Of a stretch of DNA of 64,000 nucleotides, positions 33,447 to 41,524 are shown piece after piece. Positions within the stretch are counted from its first letter, which is position 1, and each line of letters begins with the position of its first letter. The notes under the pieces were generated by a model, which saw nothing but the letters and a program-made list of their open reading frames with translations, was not told where the DNA came from and did not search any database. The position numbers and the translations under genes were made by a program. Source of the DNA: Hyphomicrobiales bacterium (lineage in GTDB: Bacteria > Pseudomonadota > Alphaproteobacteria > Rhizobiales > Rhizobiaceae); contig UCGV01000003.1 of the NCBI GenBank assembly GCA_900471925.1, forward strand, positions 186,001 through 250,000. The letters run 5' to 3'.

Positions 33447-34112
33447 TCACACTTTTGCCAGATCGATGGTGATGTTCTGGAACTTCTCCTCGATTGAGGC
33501 ACGCTTATAGAAACGAACGTATTCCTTCGAGCCCGTGATCCGCATGGCCTCGCGGATCGCGCGCATGGCGTCCTGCCAGCGCTCATCGGGGATATCCAAC
33601 CGGAGCAGCATGAAGATCTCGGAGCGGTTGACCTGTCCTTCCTTCTCCGTGCTGAAGGCCTTGGTGATGACAGCACGGATCTCCGGTCGGCTGTCGGCTG
33701 ACCACTCCATTAGGCACTCGTCGAGCAGCTTCTTCGCGGTCTGCAGCTGCGGGCCGAAATCGACGAAGTCGGAGATCTGGACCTTCACCTGCATCAGGCC
33801 GTCGAACGTTTGATAGGTGCGATTGCCCTTCGCACCGCCGATCTTCGAGCCGTACTCCTGGGAGAGGAGTGCATCGAAGTCGCCCAGGTCGGTCATCGTG
33901 TGGCCCCGGAACCGCTCGATCTGCGCCGACAGTTCTTCGGCAAAAGCGACGATCTTGCGCACGACTTCATCTTCGAGCTTGTGCTCCGGCTTTACGTTCT
34001 CCACGGGCACGAGACTGCCCTTGGCGTCGCTCATGTACCCTTTGCCGTTTACGACCGTGATGCCCGCTGCAGCTTCGGTGCGGGACTGTTGTTCGATGAT
34101 GACGCTTTCCAT
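33447..34112 (-). CDS. DUF3164 early phage protein
   Basis: 221 residues. The N-terminal pattern TVVNGKGYMSDAKGSLVPVE and VKPEHKLEDEVVRKIVAFAEEL (read in part) match the DUF3164 family common after the B gene in Mu-like phages. The C-terminal half is a helical RAIREAMRITGSKEYVRFYKR region. Start at 34112 is taken at MESVIIEQQ. Its function is unknown; conservation in the early operon points to replication or host takeover. Confidence 0.85.
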   Translation of the reverse strand: MESVIIEQQSRTEAAAGITVVNGKGYMSDAKGSLVPVENVKPEHKLEDEVVRKIVAFAEELSAQIERFRGHTMTDLGDFDALLSQEYGSKIGGAKGNRTYQTFDGLMQVKVQISDFVDFGPQLQTAKKLLDECLMEWSADSRPEIRAVITKAFSTEKEGQVNRSEIFMLLRLDIPDERWQDAMRAIREAMRITGSKEYVRFYKRASIEEKFQNITIDLAKV

Positions 34113-34159
34113 TTCGGCGATCCTAAATTGATGTTTCGATGGTTTCGGGATGGTGGCCG

Positions 34160-34435
34160 CTACGCGTGGCCACCAGTTGTCGGCGGACCGCCTGGAAAGG
34201 CGACAACGTTCGGGCCGACCAAAGCAGGACCACGCGTATGGCCGGTGAAGAGGCGCTCCCGCCGTTCGAGCGAGGATTTCTCCTCTTCGATCTCCTCGGA
34301 GAGCGAGATCACCGTATTCAGGCGGCGAATGAGGTTGCCGACGTCCTCGCTGGTGAAAAACCGCCCACCGTGAACGCACGGCTTCAGCCCGTCCCGGATT
34401 TCGATAAGGCAGGTGGATGGCAATGCGCAGCTCAT
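34160..34435 (-). CDS. Small early phage protein
   Basis: 91 residues starting MSCALPSTCLIEIRDGLK, with a charged helical centre (SEEIEEEKSSLERRERLF) and a Gly/Pro tail. The start overlaps the previous stop (ATGA at 34432-34435), which decides it against a longer frame. Part of the early operon. No family recognised. Confidence 0.62.
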   Translation of the reverse strand: MSCALPSTCLIEIRDGLKPCVHGGRFFTSEDVGNLIRRLNTVISLSEEIEEEKSSLERRERLFTGHTRGPALVGPNVVAFPGGPPTTGGHA

Positions 34436-34725
34436 GGCTTTCTCCCGAAATCCGGTCTGATGACGTTGTCGTCTCTGTTGAGAATGAAGGCGGCAGCGGC
34501 CTCGGCGGCGAGCTGCTCGATGACTTCGCGGCCAGTCTTGCCGGCTTCGCAAAGCCGGTAGATCTGGACCTCGCGCTCAAGGCTTTCAGCGAGTTTGCCG
34601 AGAGTAAGGAGCTGCTTGCGGAATGCGACGACTTCCGCATCTTCCGAACGGTCTGGCGCTACGATCTGGTCGAACCGCCTACGGGCATGCGCAAGTTCCA
34701 TACTGAGGGTCAGGGCGGCGCTCAT
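34432..34725 (-). CDS. Small early phage protein, coiled coil
   Basis: 97 residues, mostly helical (MELAHARRRFDQIVA, then LLTLGKLAESLEREVQIYRL), followed by an acidic and basic tail. It overlaps the B-gene stop by 4 bp and the next small gene by 4 bp. A helical accessory protein of replication is plausible from its place directly after B, but it resembles no family I know. Confidence 0.62.
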   Translation of the reverse strand: MSAALTLSMELAHARRRFDQIVAPDRSEDAEVVAFRKQLLTLGKLAESLEREVQIYRLCEAGKTGREVIEQLAAEAAAAFILNRDDNVIRPDFGRKP

Positions 34726-35741
34726 CCCAGATCCTCCACGTCACGGTTTTTCCAGGCGTCGCCGATGTCCTGGACGGTAACGGCGCGATCGTCCGCAAGG
34801 GCGAGCATGCTGGCGAGCTTCATCGTCTTGTCGATCTGCCCGAGAGCGCCACCTTTCATGCCGATCCCCGTCAACAGCTTGACGCTGTCGATATCCGTGA
34901 CGTTCCAAGCTCGGATGTATGTTGCGATATCTTCGGCGTAGGGTTTCTGGCGCTTGAGGTGCTTGCCGACTCGCCGCTTGAGCTGTGCGTATGATTTCCC
35001 TGCTGCCTGCCGGGCGAAGCGGGAATAGACTTCTTCGTTGCCGACCAGGGCGATGCCGCACTGATAGATATCTGAGAAGTGCCTTAGCTGGTTTATCGCG
35101 TCATCCACGAGGTTCTGCGCCTCGTCGATGATAAGCAGCGAGCCGCCCCCTATCCTCTGGAGTCTCGCACCGATCGCGCGGGTGAGCTTCGCCGGATTGT
35201 GCTCGTGGATATCCAGCTCCGCCGCCAGCTCGACGAGCATGCCGTGAACGGTCTTCGTGTGTGGGCTGATGGTGGCATGATAGACATGCGGATGGGTGGC
35301 TCGGTAATGCCTGCAGGTGGCAGTCTTGCCGAAGCCGGCGCCGACTGTAATCATGACGAGGTCGGCCGTCATCTGCGCCCACTGCAGCGTCTGGGTAATT
35401 TCAGACGCGATGCGGGTTTTGATGAACGTTGGTGATATCGGGATCGCCGGCACGGCAGCGGCTTCCATTACCGCATCCACCCACTGGCGCATCAGGCGGT
35501 TCATGTTCTCCAGCCGGCCGAGATACGAGCCCGAGAACCATTGGCTGAAGGTGCCCTCTTTCATGCCGCTGCGGCGGGTGACTTCTGCCTTGCTCCAGCC
35601 GTTGGCAATGGCGAGTTCCGCAACGTGCTCACGGATACCACGCCAGTCGTCCAGGTCATCAAGATGCTTGGATACAAACTCGATCGACGGCTCGGGCTGT
35701 TCCCAGCCGGTAAGCCTACTTGTGTCGACGTGTTTATTCAT
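34722..35741 (-). CDS. Transposition ATPase / target-DNA activator (MuB-like)
   Basis: 339 residues. An N-terminal HTH-like region (SKAEVTRRSGMKEGTFSQW) precedes an AAA+ ATPase with Walker A GAGFGKT near 133-139 and Walker B LLIIDEAQ near 202-209. MuB captures target DNA and activates the transposase. Start at 35741 is chosen for AGAGGAA upstream; an in-frame extension to 35828 crosses a terminator hairpin. Gene order A then B is as in Mu. Confidence 0.9.
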   Translation of the reverse strand: MNKHVDTSRLTGWEQPEPSIEFVSKHLDDLDDWRGIREHVAELAIANGWSKAEVTRRSGMKEGTFSQWFSGSYLGRLENMNRLMRQWVDAVMEAAAVPAIPISPTFIKTRIASEITQTLQWAQMTADLVMITVGAGFGKTATCRHYRATHPHVYHATISPHTKTVHGMLVELAAELDIHEHNPAKLTRAIGARLQRIGGGSLLIIDEAQNLVDDAINQLRHFSDIYQCGIALVGNEEVYSRFARQAAGKSYAQLKRRVGKHLKRQKPYAEDIATYIRAWNVTDIDSVKLLTGIGMKGGALGQIDKTMKLASMLALADDRAVTVQDIGDAWKNRDVEDLG

Positions 35742-35781
35742 AATAAGGTTCCTCTGTGTTGCCCTTTGGGGCTGATTTGGC

Positions 35782-35812
35782 GGGCGGGGCTTTGACCCCG
35801 CCCTATTTTTTT
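35782..35812 (+). terminator. Rho-independent terminator on the strand antisense to the A-B operon
   Basis: GGGCGGGG pairs with CCCCGCCC over a 6-base loop, and tattttttt follows on the + strand. It sits in the 120-bp A-B gap and would stop rightward antisense transcription. Read leftward the hairpin has no T-run, so operon transcription should pass. Confidence 0.6.
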
Positions 35813-35861
35813 GTGGAACCGCACTCACTACTTTTCGGCTCTGCTATTCCGATCGGACGCA

Positions 35862-37817
35862 CTACTTTCCCGACCGATCCCCCTGTGGGAATTGGATGAC
35901 CGCGCGATCGCCCGACACACGGGACAAGGCGCGGGAAAAACTGTCTTCAAAGGTCGCGTTGTCGCCAGCCGGCTGCGATTTGAGCGCCAGATTGCCGGTA
36001 GCTATTCGCGTGACCTTTGGGCGTATTGGCTCTTGTTGAGGGGCCGTTATCTCGCCCTTCGACAGGAGATCGGCCAGCTGGGCGGCGCTGAGAGCTGCGG
36101 CAGCTGCCTTTTCTGCCGCGACGGCCTTCTGAAAATCGCGGCGTCTGCGAGCGTGCTGGCGAGCTGCCTCCTGGTCGTCGAAACCGGCATCGGCGATGCA
36201 GGGCGCTTCGCAGATCAGGGCGTTTTTCAGATCGTAGACGCGGATCGAGCCGTGCAGGTTGTCGGGATCGAACCGGATCGTCACCTTCTTCCCGGCGTGC
36301 TGGTTCAGCTCACGGCTCCAGTAGCGGTTGCCGTGATAGTGGATCTCCCCACTGCCCTTCTGTGCCCGGATGGCCTCCGAGGCGAGCAGCCAGAGTGCTC
36401 GCTGGGCAGCGGTAGGCCACCGCACGATAGCGCCGCCGTCGATGCTCGCCTGAAACGTCTCGTCAAAGCTGCGGCCTTTGCAGGTCTGAGACTTCCGGCC
36501 AACGCGCGCGTTATGCTCGGCGATCTCACGCCCGACATGCGCGCGGAAACCATCAAGAGGCACGGCGCGACTGCCGTAGTTTTCCGGCTTCGCGTCCGGC
36601 TTGTTGCCGGTATAGGCGCCGGCACAATAGGGATGCTTGGAAATGTTCTCGGCCAGATCGCCCCAGGCGCGTTCGATCGGCTTGGACTGACCGGAATAAG
36701 GGTTGGTCCAACGCGGCTCGATGCCAAGCGTGACGAGAAGGCCTTCCGGATCTTCCTCGCGGACCTTGAAGCGATATCGCGTTGCCGCGCCCCCGGAGAT
36801 CCACTTCGAAGCAAAGGAGCGACCGTTATCGAGATAGATGCGATCGGGAATGCCGTATCGCTCGACCATATCGCCGATGACGAGACGGACCGTTTCTTTG
36901 TTTTCGCTATCGGAGATCCGCCAGGCGACGATCTTGCCGGAATAGAGATCTTGGATGCCGAGCAGGAACATGCGAACCGGCTGTTCCGACCATGGCACCG
37001 AAACGAAGACGTCCAGCTTGTGGCCATCCATATTGACCATCTGCATAGCGTGCAGGTGCGACCGCGTGCGTCGCTGGGCGGGATAGAGCCCCTTTGCCTT
37101 TTCCTTCCCCTTGCGAGCCAGCTGCTGGACCGCTGCAGACACTTCAGCGTCGAAGCGACGGCGAAGGGAGCGTTCATGCGGGATCGGCGACCACCCCTGC
37201 TTCGCGGCCACCTTGATCATGCGGCGATAGCAGGTGGAGAACTTCGGCGCTTCCGCACGGAGATAATCAGACGTCAGATATTCCCACGCCATCGGATGGC
37301 ACTCCGAGCGGCTCCGCTCATTTGTATAGTTCGGTGCCAGCGCGGCGAGCCAGTCCTGGCGGTCGACGCCCTCGACCATGCGGCGCCACTCGTAGAGCGC
37401 CGACTTTTCGACGCCACCCTTATTGCAGGCCATGAGAACGGCAGCCTTGGCGGACATGCCGGCGCGCTCAAGCTCGTCGGCCATTTGAAGGGTTCTCAAA
37501 CGGGTTTCACAGATCGTTTTCTGGTGCGCGGGTAACGCGTCGTACCGCTGCCAGAAAGCCTTCTTTTCCTGAGCTTTCAGATCCTTGTCGTCGTTTGCTG
37601 GAGCAGAATGCACAATCAGCAAGCGCGTTTGCGCGGACTGCGGCAGAAGTGAAACGTGATATTCCCAAACCGGCTTCGTCTTGCCCTTCACCTGCCGAGC
37701 CATGGCCTCGTTACCGCGCCACTTCGCGCGGGCAAGGTTGTCGAGGCTCTTCTCCGTGCGCGGAAGGTCCGGCAGGTTGGCCGCGATCAATTCGGCTATG
37801 GAGTAGAACTGCTTCAC
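35862..37817 (-). CDS. DDE transposase (MuA-like)
   Basis: 651 residues. The N-terminal DNA-binding region (KSLDNLARAKWRGNEAMARQ) is the MuA helix-turn-helix type. The rve/RNase-H core gives the catalytic triad: Asp near 264 (VNMDGHKLDV), Asp near 330 (IYLDNGRSF) and Glu near 382 (KPIERAWGDL). A C-terminal Mu-type beta-barrel and B-interaction region follow. It catalyses integration and replicative transposition and should bind the repeated end sites at 2084-2117 and 44431-44453. Confidence 0.95.
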   Translation of the reverse strand: MKQFYSIAELIAANLPDLPRTEKSLDNLARAKWRGNEAMARQVKGKTKPVWEYHVSLLPQSAQTRLLIVHSAPANDDKDLKAQEKKAFWQRYDALPAHQKTICETRLRTLQMADELERAGMSAKAAVLMACNKGGVEKSALYEWRRMVEGVDRQDWLAALAPNYTNERSRSECHPMAWEYLTSDYLRAEAPKFSTCYRRMIKVAAKQGWSPIPHERSLRRRFDAEVSAAVQQLARKGKEKAKGLYPAQRRTRSHLHAMQMVNMDGHKLDVFVSVPWSEQPVRMFLLGIQDLYSGKIVAWRISDSENKETVRLVIGDMVERYGIPDRIYLDNGRSFASKWISGGAATRYRFKVREEDPEGLLVTLGIEPRWTNPYSGQSKPIERAWGDLAENISKHPYCAGAYTGNKPDAKPENYGSRAVPLDGFRAHVGREIAEHNARVGRKSQTCKGRSFDETFQASIDGGAIVRWPTAAQRALWLLASEAIRAQKGSGEIHYHGNRYWSRELNQHAGKKVTIRFDPDNLHGSIRVYDLKNALICEAPCIADAGFDDQEAARQHARRRRDFQKAVAAEKAAAAALSAAQLADLLSKGEITAPQQEPIRPKVTRIATGNLALKSQPAGDNATFEDSFSRALSRVSGDRAVIQFPQGDRSGK

Positions 37818-37819
37818 GC

Positions 37820-38278
37820 TTATCGCCCGCGTCGCTTGATGTTGATGGGAGTGGACCGAAGTGCCTTCAGCTCCTGGGCGAGCGCCCGCTGCTCTTGTTG
37901 AAGGCGGGCGATCTCCGCCAGTCGGGCTTCGTCGCCCTCAAGCATGATCAGCCCGTCCTCCGAGACGATCAGATCCCAAAGCCAAGGGGCGCCGGTTGCG
38001 CGAACGAAAGCTTTGAAACGGACAAGGCTGATGTCGTGGGAAAGCTTGCTCTCGGCCGTGTAGGCATCGAGCGTCGTCTTGGAGAGGTTTGGCAGGCCGA
38101 GATATTGAGCCATGAGAGCTGCGACGACTTCGCGGCTGTGCGGGCATTCCCTGATGGCCTGTGCCATCGCTCGCTTCAGCTTTGCGCGAAACCGCTCGAT
38201 GTCGATGGTGACCGCAGCCTGACGAACGGGAAAGAGCGGCTGCAGGAAGAAGTCGAGCTGCCCGGGATGCTTACTCAT
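37820..38278 (-). CDS. Early phage protein between ParB-like and transposase genes
   Basis: 152 residues opening MSKHPGQLDFFLQPLF. The middle reads as helical DNA-binding-like (HSREVVAALMAQYLGLPN, then SKTTLDAYTAESKLSHDIS) and the C-terminus as a coiled coil. It overlaps the ParB-like gene by 8 bp and ends 2 bp before the transposase start. No named family is recognised. Its fixed position between these genes suggests a role in replication or transposition. Confidence 0.68.
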   Translation of the reverse strand: MSKHPGQLDFFLQPLFPVRQAAVTIDIERFRAKLKRAMAQAIRECPHSREVVAALMAQYLGLPNLSKTTLDAYTAESKLSHDISLVRFKAFVRATGAPWLWDLIVSEDGLIMLEGDEARLAEIARLQQEQRALAQELKALRSTPINIKRRGR

Positions 38279-39119
38279 CGCCGGCCTCGCTACGGATTTC
38301 TGCCATCAGCGCATCCGGCTCGTCGCCAAGTCCGATATGGCTCAGGAACTGATTGCGCGTCTCCTCGCTGGCGTCTTCCCAAGCTGTGACGAGGCGAGAG
38401 AGAAGCGTCGCCTGTTCGATCTGCGCCTTGGAGAGCTTCGGTGCGGGCTCGATCAGCGCAAGCGCCTTTTTCAGATCCTGCTCGGTGCGGAAGGCAATGG
38501 CAGTCTGTCGCTGCTTTTGCGGCTCCATCTTTGCGATCTTGAGCAATGCAGACTGATTGTCCGCGATGGCCGTCCCGCGTACGGCGGCTCGAATGTCCGG
38601 ATGCAGGTTCTGCGCGATCGTGTTCAGGCGCTTAACTGCCGCGACGGACACACCCATGCGATCCGCGACGTGCTTAGAGAAGCCACCAGCACTCTCGTCT
38701 TCGAGTAATTGGATCAAGTTGATCCTATTTCCTGGCCGACCCTTTTCGATCTTGCCGTGCTTTTGCTCCCAGATGTCACGGTAGGACTGGACGAATACCG
38801 CGCGGTCGATGACCGACAGCTCATTGCGAAAGAGGTTTTCCGTGATTTCGATGAGTTGGGCTTCTGCCTTGTCGCCCTCGACGATCATCGCATCGATTTC
38901 GGGCTCTTCATTGATCTGCTCAGCGCGGATGCGATGGGCGCCAGCGACTAGAGTATATTTGCCGCCCTTCGCATTGGGTGTGCTGCGAACGGTGACGGGG
39001 TTGATCAAGCCGTGCTCGACGATGCTCTGAGCAATCGCGATCGCATGCTCTTCTTCGACAGCGCGTAGCCGCTCTGGAATGACGACGTCTGAAATCAAGA
39101 TGCGCTTGAACTCGGCCAT
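38271..39119 (-). CDS. ParB/Srx-domain protein of the early operon
   Basis: 282 residues. The N-terminal ParB-like nuclease fold is clear: HAIAIAQSIVEHGLINPVTV, then YTLVAGAHRIRAEQ and ITENLFRNELSVIDRA. An HTH (SKHVADRMGVSVAAVKRLN) follows. Proteins of this type, without ParA, recur upstream of the transposase in alphaproteobacterial Mu-like phages. DNA binding or a CTP-switch role in transposition is inferred. No parS-like site was identified. Confidence 0.85.
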   Translation of the reverse strand: MAEFKRILISDVVIPERLRAVEEEHAIAIAQSIVEHGLINPVTVRSTPNAKGGKYTLVAGAHRIRAEQINEEPEIDAMIVEGDKAEAQLIEITENLFRNELSVIDRAVFVQSYRDIWEQKHGKIEKGRPGNRINLIQLLEDESAGGFSKHVADRMGVSVAAVKRLNTIAQNLHPDIRAAVRGTAIADNQSALLKIAKMEPQKQRQTAIAFRTEQDLKKALALIEPAPKLSKAQIEQATLLSRLVTAWEDASEETRNQFLSHIGLGDEPDALMAEIRSEAGDE

Positions 39120-39478
39120 TATGCGACTTCTTCTGCTGTTGTTTGGAGAGTGATGAGCGCGCGGGCTCGCAGCGCCATCGTCTTGTAGTGCGCGGCAAAA
39201 CGCAGACTACCGAGGCGGGCATCGATCGTCCGCAGCGCCCGGTTGATCGCTTCGCGAGAACGGTTCTCGACTTCGACGACGCGCCGCTTCGGCCACTTCA
39301 ATTCCGTGACCATCAGGTGCATCACGACCTGGCGCGCGAGGGCCGCATCGAACCAGTCATGCGGCGGGTCGACGATTTCGCCAACCGCAAGATGCGGAAA
39401 GCCCTCGCGGACTGCCGCAAAGCAGGCGTGAAGGTGCGCGTCATAGAGCGCGTTCTGGTCGAATATGTTCAAGGTCAT
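39119..39478 (-). CDS. Early phage protein with a possible DnaA-domain-IV-like helix cluster
   Basis: 119 residues from MTLNIFDQN. The stretch ARQVVMHLMVTELKWPKRR followed by SREAINRALRTIDARL aligns by eye with the DNA-binding domain IV of DnaA-type initiators (ARQ..M.L..EL......R...A...I). It would be a DNA-binding accessory factor. The start overlaps the 42-codon membrane gene (ATGA), and the stop abuts the ParB-like start. The DnaA resemblance is tentative. Confidence 0.6.
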   Translation of the reverse strand: MTLNIFDQNALYDAHLHACFAAVREGFPHLAVGEIVDPPHDWFDAALARQVVMHLMVTELKWPKRRVVEVENRSREAINRALRTIDARLGSLRFAAHYKTMALRARALITLQTTAEEVA

Positions 39479-39603
39479 GGCATCAAACTCGCGACCAGGG
39501 CCGCTGCTGCCGCGACAATGCCCGCGGCCGTGACACCGAAAATCAGGACAAGATTTGCAAGCTCGCAAACCGGGGAACGTGAGGGAATGAAGGGGTTGCG
39601 CAT
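39475..39603 (-). CDS. 42-residue membrane protein in the early operon
   Basis: A short gene starting two bases after the Ner-like stop and overlapping the next gene by 4 bp (ATGA). After MRNPFIPSRSPVCELA comes one hydrophobic helix of about 24 residues (NLVLIFGVTAAGIVAAAAAL). Perfect spacing on both sides argues that it is translated. Small membrane peptides near phage regulators can block superinfection or act as toxins; no evidence separates these here. Confidence 0.6.
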   Translation of the reverse strand: MRNPFIPSRSPVCELANLVLIFGVTAAGIVAAAAALVASLMP

Positions 39604-39605
39604 GT

Positions 39606-39938
39606 CTACGCAGCCGTGCCGTTTTGGCGTTGTGCCATAGTCGCCGGACGCTCATAGTTCTCGCGGGGTTGAGGGGATTTCCGCAGACCGGAGGCGTGGT
39701 AACGCGACCGCCACAAGAGATGTGGCCTTGTACCGAGAGCTGCAGCGATCGCCCTCTCCCCAGCCGCATTCGGCTCCCGGAGCGTCGTCCCCGCCGTTCC
39801 ACGCGGGAGCTGATACGTGCGGTCGATGTCGAGAAGAGTAAGGCCGGCTGTGAAAAGCCGACCTTTAATCGCTGTCATCTCAGCAATCTTGTCGATCGCC
39901 TTTAGGGTCTTCTTGTCCGCCTGCTGGAGCCGGTGCAT
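39606..39938 (-). CDS. Ner-like transcriptional regulator
   Basis: 110 residues starting MHRLQQADKKTLKAID, with an AGGA site upstream. The Ner/Nlp helix-turn-helix is clear: TAGLTLLDIDRTYQLPRGTAG, then GERAIAAALGTRPHLLWRSRY, the family signature. In Mu, Ner turns down both the early and repressor promoters. It is the first gene leftward of the regulatory gap and diverges from the LexA-like repressor. Confidence 0.88.
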   Translation of the reverse strand: MHRLQQADKKTLKAIDKIAEMTAIKGRLFTAGLTLLDIDRTYQLPRGTAGTTLREPNAAGERAIAAALGTRPHLLWRSRYHASGLRKSPQPRENYERPATMAQRQNGTAA

Positions 39939-39960
39939 AGTGGATCCTCGGTTTGATGAG

Positions 39961-39985
39961 GGAGGCCCTGGCCGGCCTCCCTTTT
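39961..39985 (+). terminator. Hairpin with T-run in the early leader, antisense orientation
   Basis: GGAGGCC pairs with GGCCTCC and ctttt follows on the + strand. It lies in the transcribed leader of the leftward early operon. Read leftward it is a stable 5'-UTR hairpin just before the Ner gene; read rightward it is a terminator that would shield the regulatory region from antisense transcripts. Confidence 0.5.
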
Positions 39986-40000
39986 CATGGGTGATTTGGT

Positions 40001-40073
40001 CCGTATTTATGGAGAAGAATACGTAATTATTCAGTTTGGTCAACGTAAAAACGTAGATCGTGAATTATTGCGT
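40001..40073. promoter_or_regulatory. Putative operator cluster for repressor and Ner
   Basis: The region contains related A/T-rich elements built on CGTA or CGTGA: ccgtatttatgg, tacgtaattattc, aacgtaaaaacg, aacgtagatcg and cgtgaattattg. Their AT content is far above the phage average. They overlap the early promoter between two divergent regulator genes, which is where operators belong. Confidence 0.55.
40016..40043 (-). promoter_or_regulatory. Early promoter
   Basis: Reading leftward: TTGACC (40043-40038), a 16-bp spacer, then TATTCT (40021-40016). This is a near-consensus sigma70-type promoter aimed at ner and the transposition operon. It overlaps the operator-like repeats, so repressor binding would block it. 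Confidence 0.65.
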
Positions 40074-40087
40074 TCTTTTTGGTGTTA

Positions 40088-40747
40088 ATGACGTTCGGAG
40101 AGCGCCTAAAGCAGCTGCAGGGAGATATGCGCGACGCCGATTTCTCCCGAAAAGTCGGCGTAAAAGTTCAGACACTTAAGATGTATGGGAAGGGGTCGTC
40201 ACCAAGCGTGGAGATCGCAGCTAAGATCGCGGAAGCGTGCGCGGTATCACTCGATTGGTTAGCTGGCCTAGATGCTGGCCAAGCGACTTCCGCTTTGACG
40301 GCCTCGTCTTCTGTCGACATCGTGCAGCTGCCGCGTTTCGATGCAAAGGCATCGGCTGGTCGCGGCCTGGTACCGGTAAATGAGATGCCAGTCGGAGAAG
40401 TGGCGTTCGCCCGCGACTTCCTACGCAACCTCGGCGCAAACCCTGATTATTGCTACATCTTAGAAGCTCGCGGGGATTCAATGTGGCCGACGATACCGGA
40501 CGGAGCACTTCTCATCGCCGACGCCTCGAAGACCGAAGTCGATGACGGCCGCATTTATCACTTCAATGTGATGGACCGCGCCCTGGTGAAACGCGCTCGA
40601 TGGTCATTAGACGGCAAGCTCTATCTCACCTCGGACAACATCGCCGCTGGGTATCCCTCGGAGGAAATTACTGCCGATCGCATCGACGAACTGCGTGTCG
40701 GTGGGCGGATCATGTTCACGGGGCATGCCCCGATGCCCCTCCGATAA
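40088..40747 (+). CDS. LexA/S24-type prophage repressor
   Basis: 219 residues. The N-terminal XRE helix-turn-helix (FSRKVGVKVQTLKMYGKGSS) is joined to an S24 peptidase domain with catalytic Ser131 in RGDSMWPTIPDGAL and Lys168 in ALVKRARW. A candidate Ala-Gly self-cleavage site lies in KASAGRG. It should maintain lysogeny and could be inactivated by RecA-stimulated self-cleavage after DNA damage, unlike the Mu c repressor. It diverges from Ner across an operator-rich gap. Confidence 0.92.
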   Translation: MTFGERLKQLQGDMRDADFSRKVGVKVQTLKMYGKGSSPSVEIAAKIAEACAVSLDWLAGLDAGQATSALTASSSVDIVQLPRFDAKASAGRGLVPVNEMPVGEVAFARDFLRNLGANPDYCYILEARGDSMWPTIPDGALLIADASKTEVDDGRIYHFNVMDRALVKRARWSLDGKLYLTSDNIAAGYPSEEITADRIDELRVGGRIMFTGHAPMPLR

Positions 40748-40910
40748 TCCACCGGTTTTCCACAGCTCGCACGGGTGTCGATTTCAGCGCGTCACTAAGG
40801 TCGGCAGCAATCTTTATTCACACTCCCCACTCCGGCTCCTAAATCTGCGATTGACTTTACAACCTACGAGAACAAAATAAGAACATCGGTCTAAAAAGAA
40901 AGGATTGCCG

Positions 40911-41147
40911 ATGTCTTTATCTGAAAAATTTATCGTTATGCCATTTAAGAAAGTGCGTGGGAACATTGCTCCCGGCGAGATGCGTCAAGCTTCTAACTCA
41001 GCAGCCGCCGAACGGCTTGCTGGAGCAATGGCGGACAGGTTCGTTGGTGTCGCTGCTTATGCGGTGATGGTCGACATGGAAAGCGGCGATATGAGCAGCC
41101 CGCGCGTGCTGTGCCAATACGGCGAGATTGCGGATATCGCAGCTTGA
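40911..41147 (+). CDS. Small protein downstream of the repressor
   Basis: 78 residues (MSLSEKFIVMPFKKVRGNIA...), soluble, mixed alpha/beta. AAAGGA stands 6 bases before the ATG; a TTG two codons earlier is less likely. It follows the repressor on the same strand after 163 bp and so may be expressed in the lysogen. No family recognised. Confidence 0.6.
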   Translation: MSLSEKFIVMPFKKVRGNIAPGEMRQASNSAAAERLAGAMADRFVGVAAYAVMVDMESGDMSSPRVLCQYGEIADIAA

Positions 41148-41524
41148 CCAACAGGCAAACAAATGTCGAGAATTGAAAACCGAGGGTGTGAAAACGCCCT
41201 TTAGGAAAGCCTGGAAATGGCAAGCAAATCGACCGATTGCCGAACTGCGCCTGCCATTTCCTTCAAGGACCTCATCGGCTCGAAACCGAGCCAAGCGGGC
41301 TCACTAAGTGACTGATTGCGGCCGAAGGTGGCTGTCCGGTCCTGGAACCCAATTATGAGTTAACCGCCGAATATCGCAGGCGACTTCCCTGACCGCTTCC
41401 GGCCTCATTTTTGCCGTTCATTCCCCAGGGTAAATTGCTGAAAGCTGCCCTTCAACCGCTTTCACTCGAGACGCCTCTCCGAGGTCCACGACATCATCGA
41501 GCTGCCGGACGACGACTGAGGCCT
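41148..41524. other. Gap between the small lysogenic gene and the restriction-modification gene
   Basis: No convincing gene on either strand. Just before 41520 a rightward frame reads KLPFNRFHSRRLSEVHDIIELPDDD and then stops (quoted whole only to 25 residues would exceed limits, so key part: SEVHDIIELPDDD). It has no start and could be a gene remnant. A cgaaaccgag/ctcggctcg-type inverted sequence lies near 41275-41300. Otherwise I see nothing. Confidence 0.4.
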
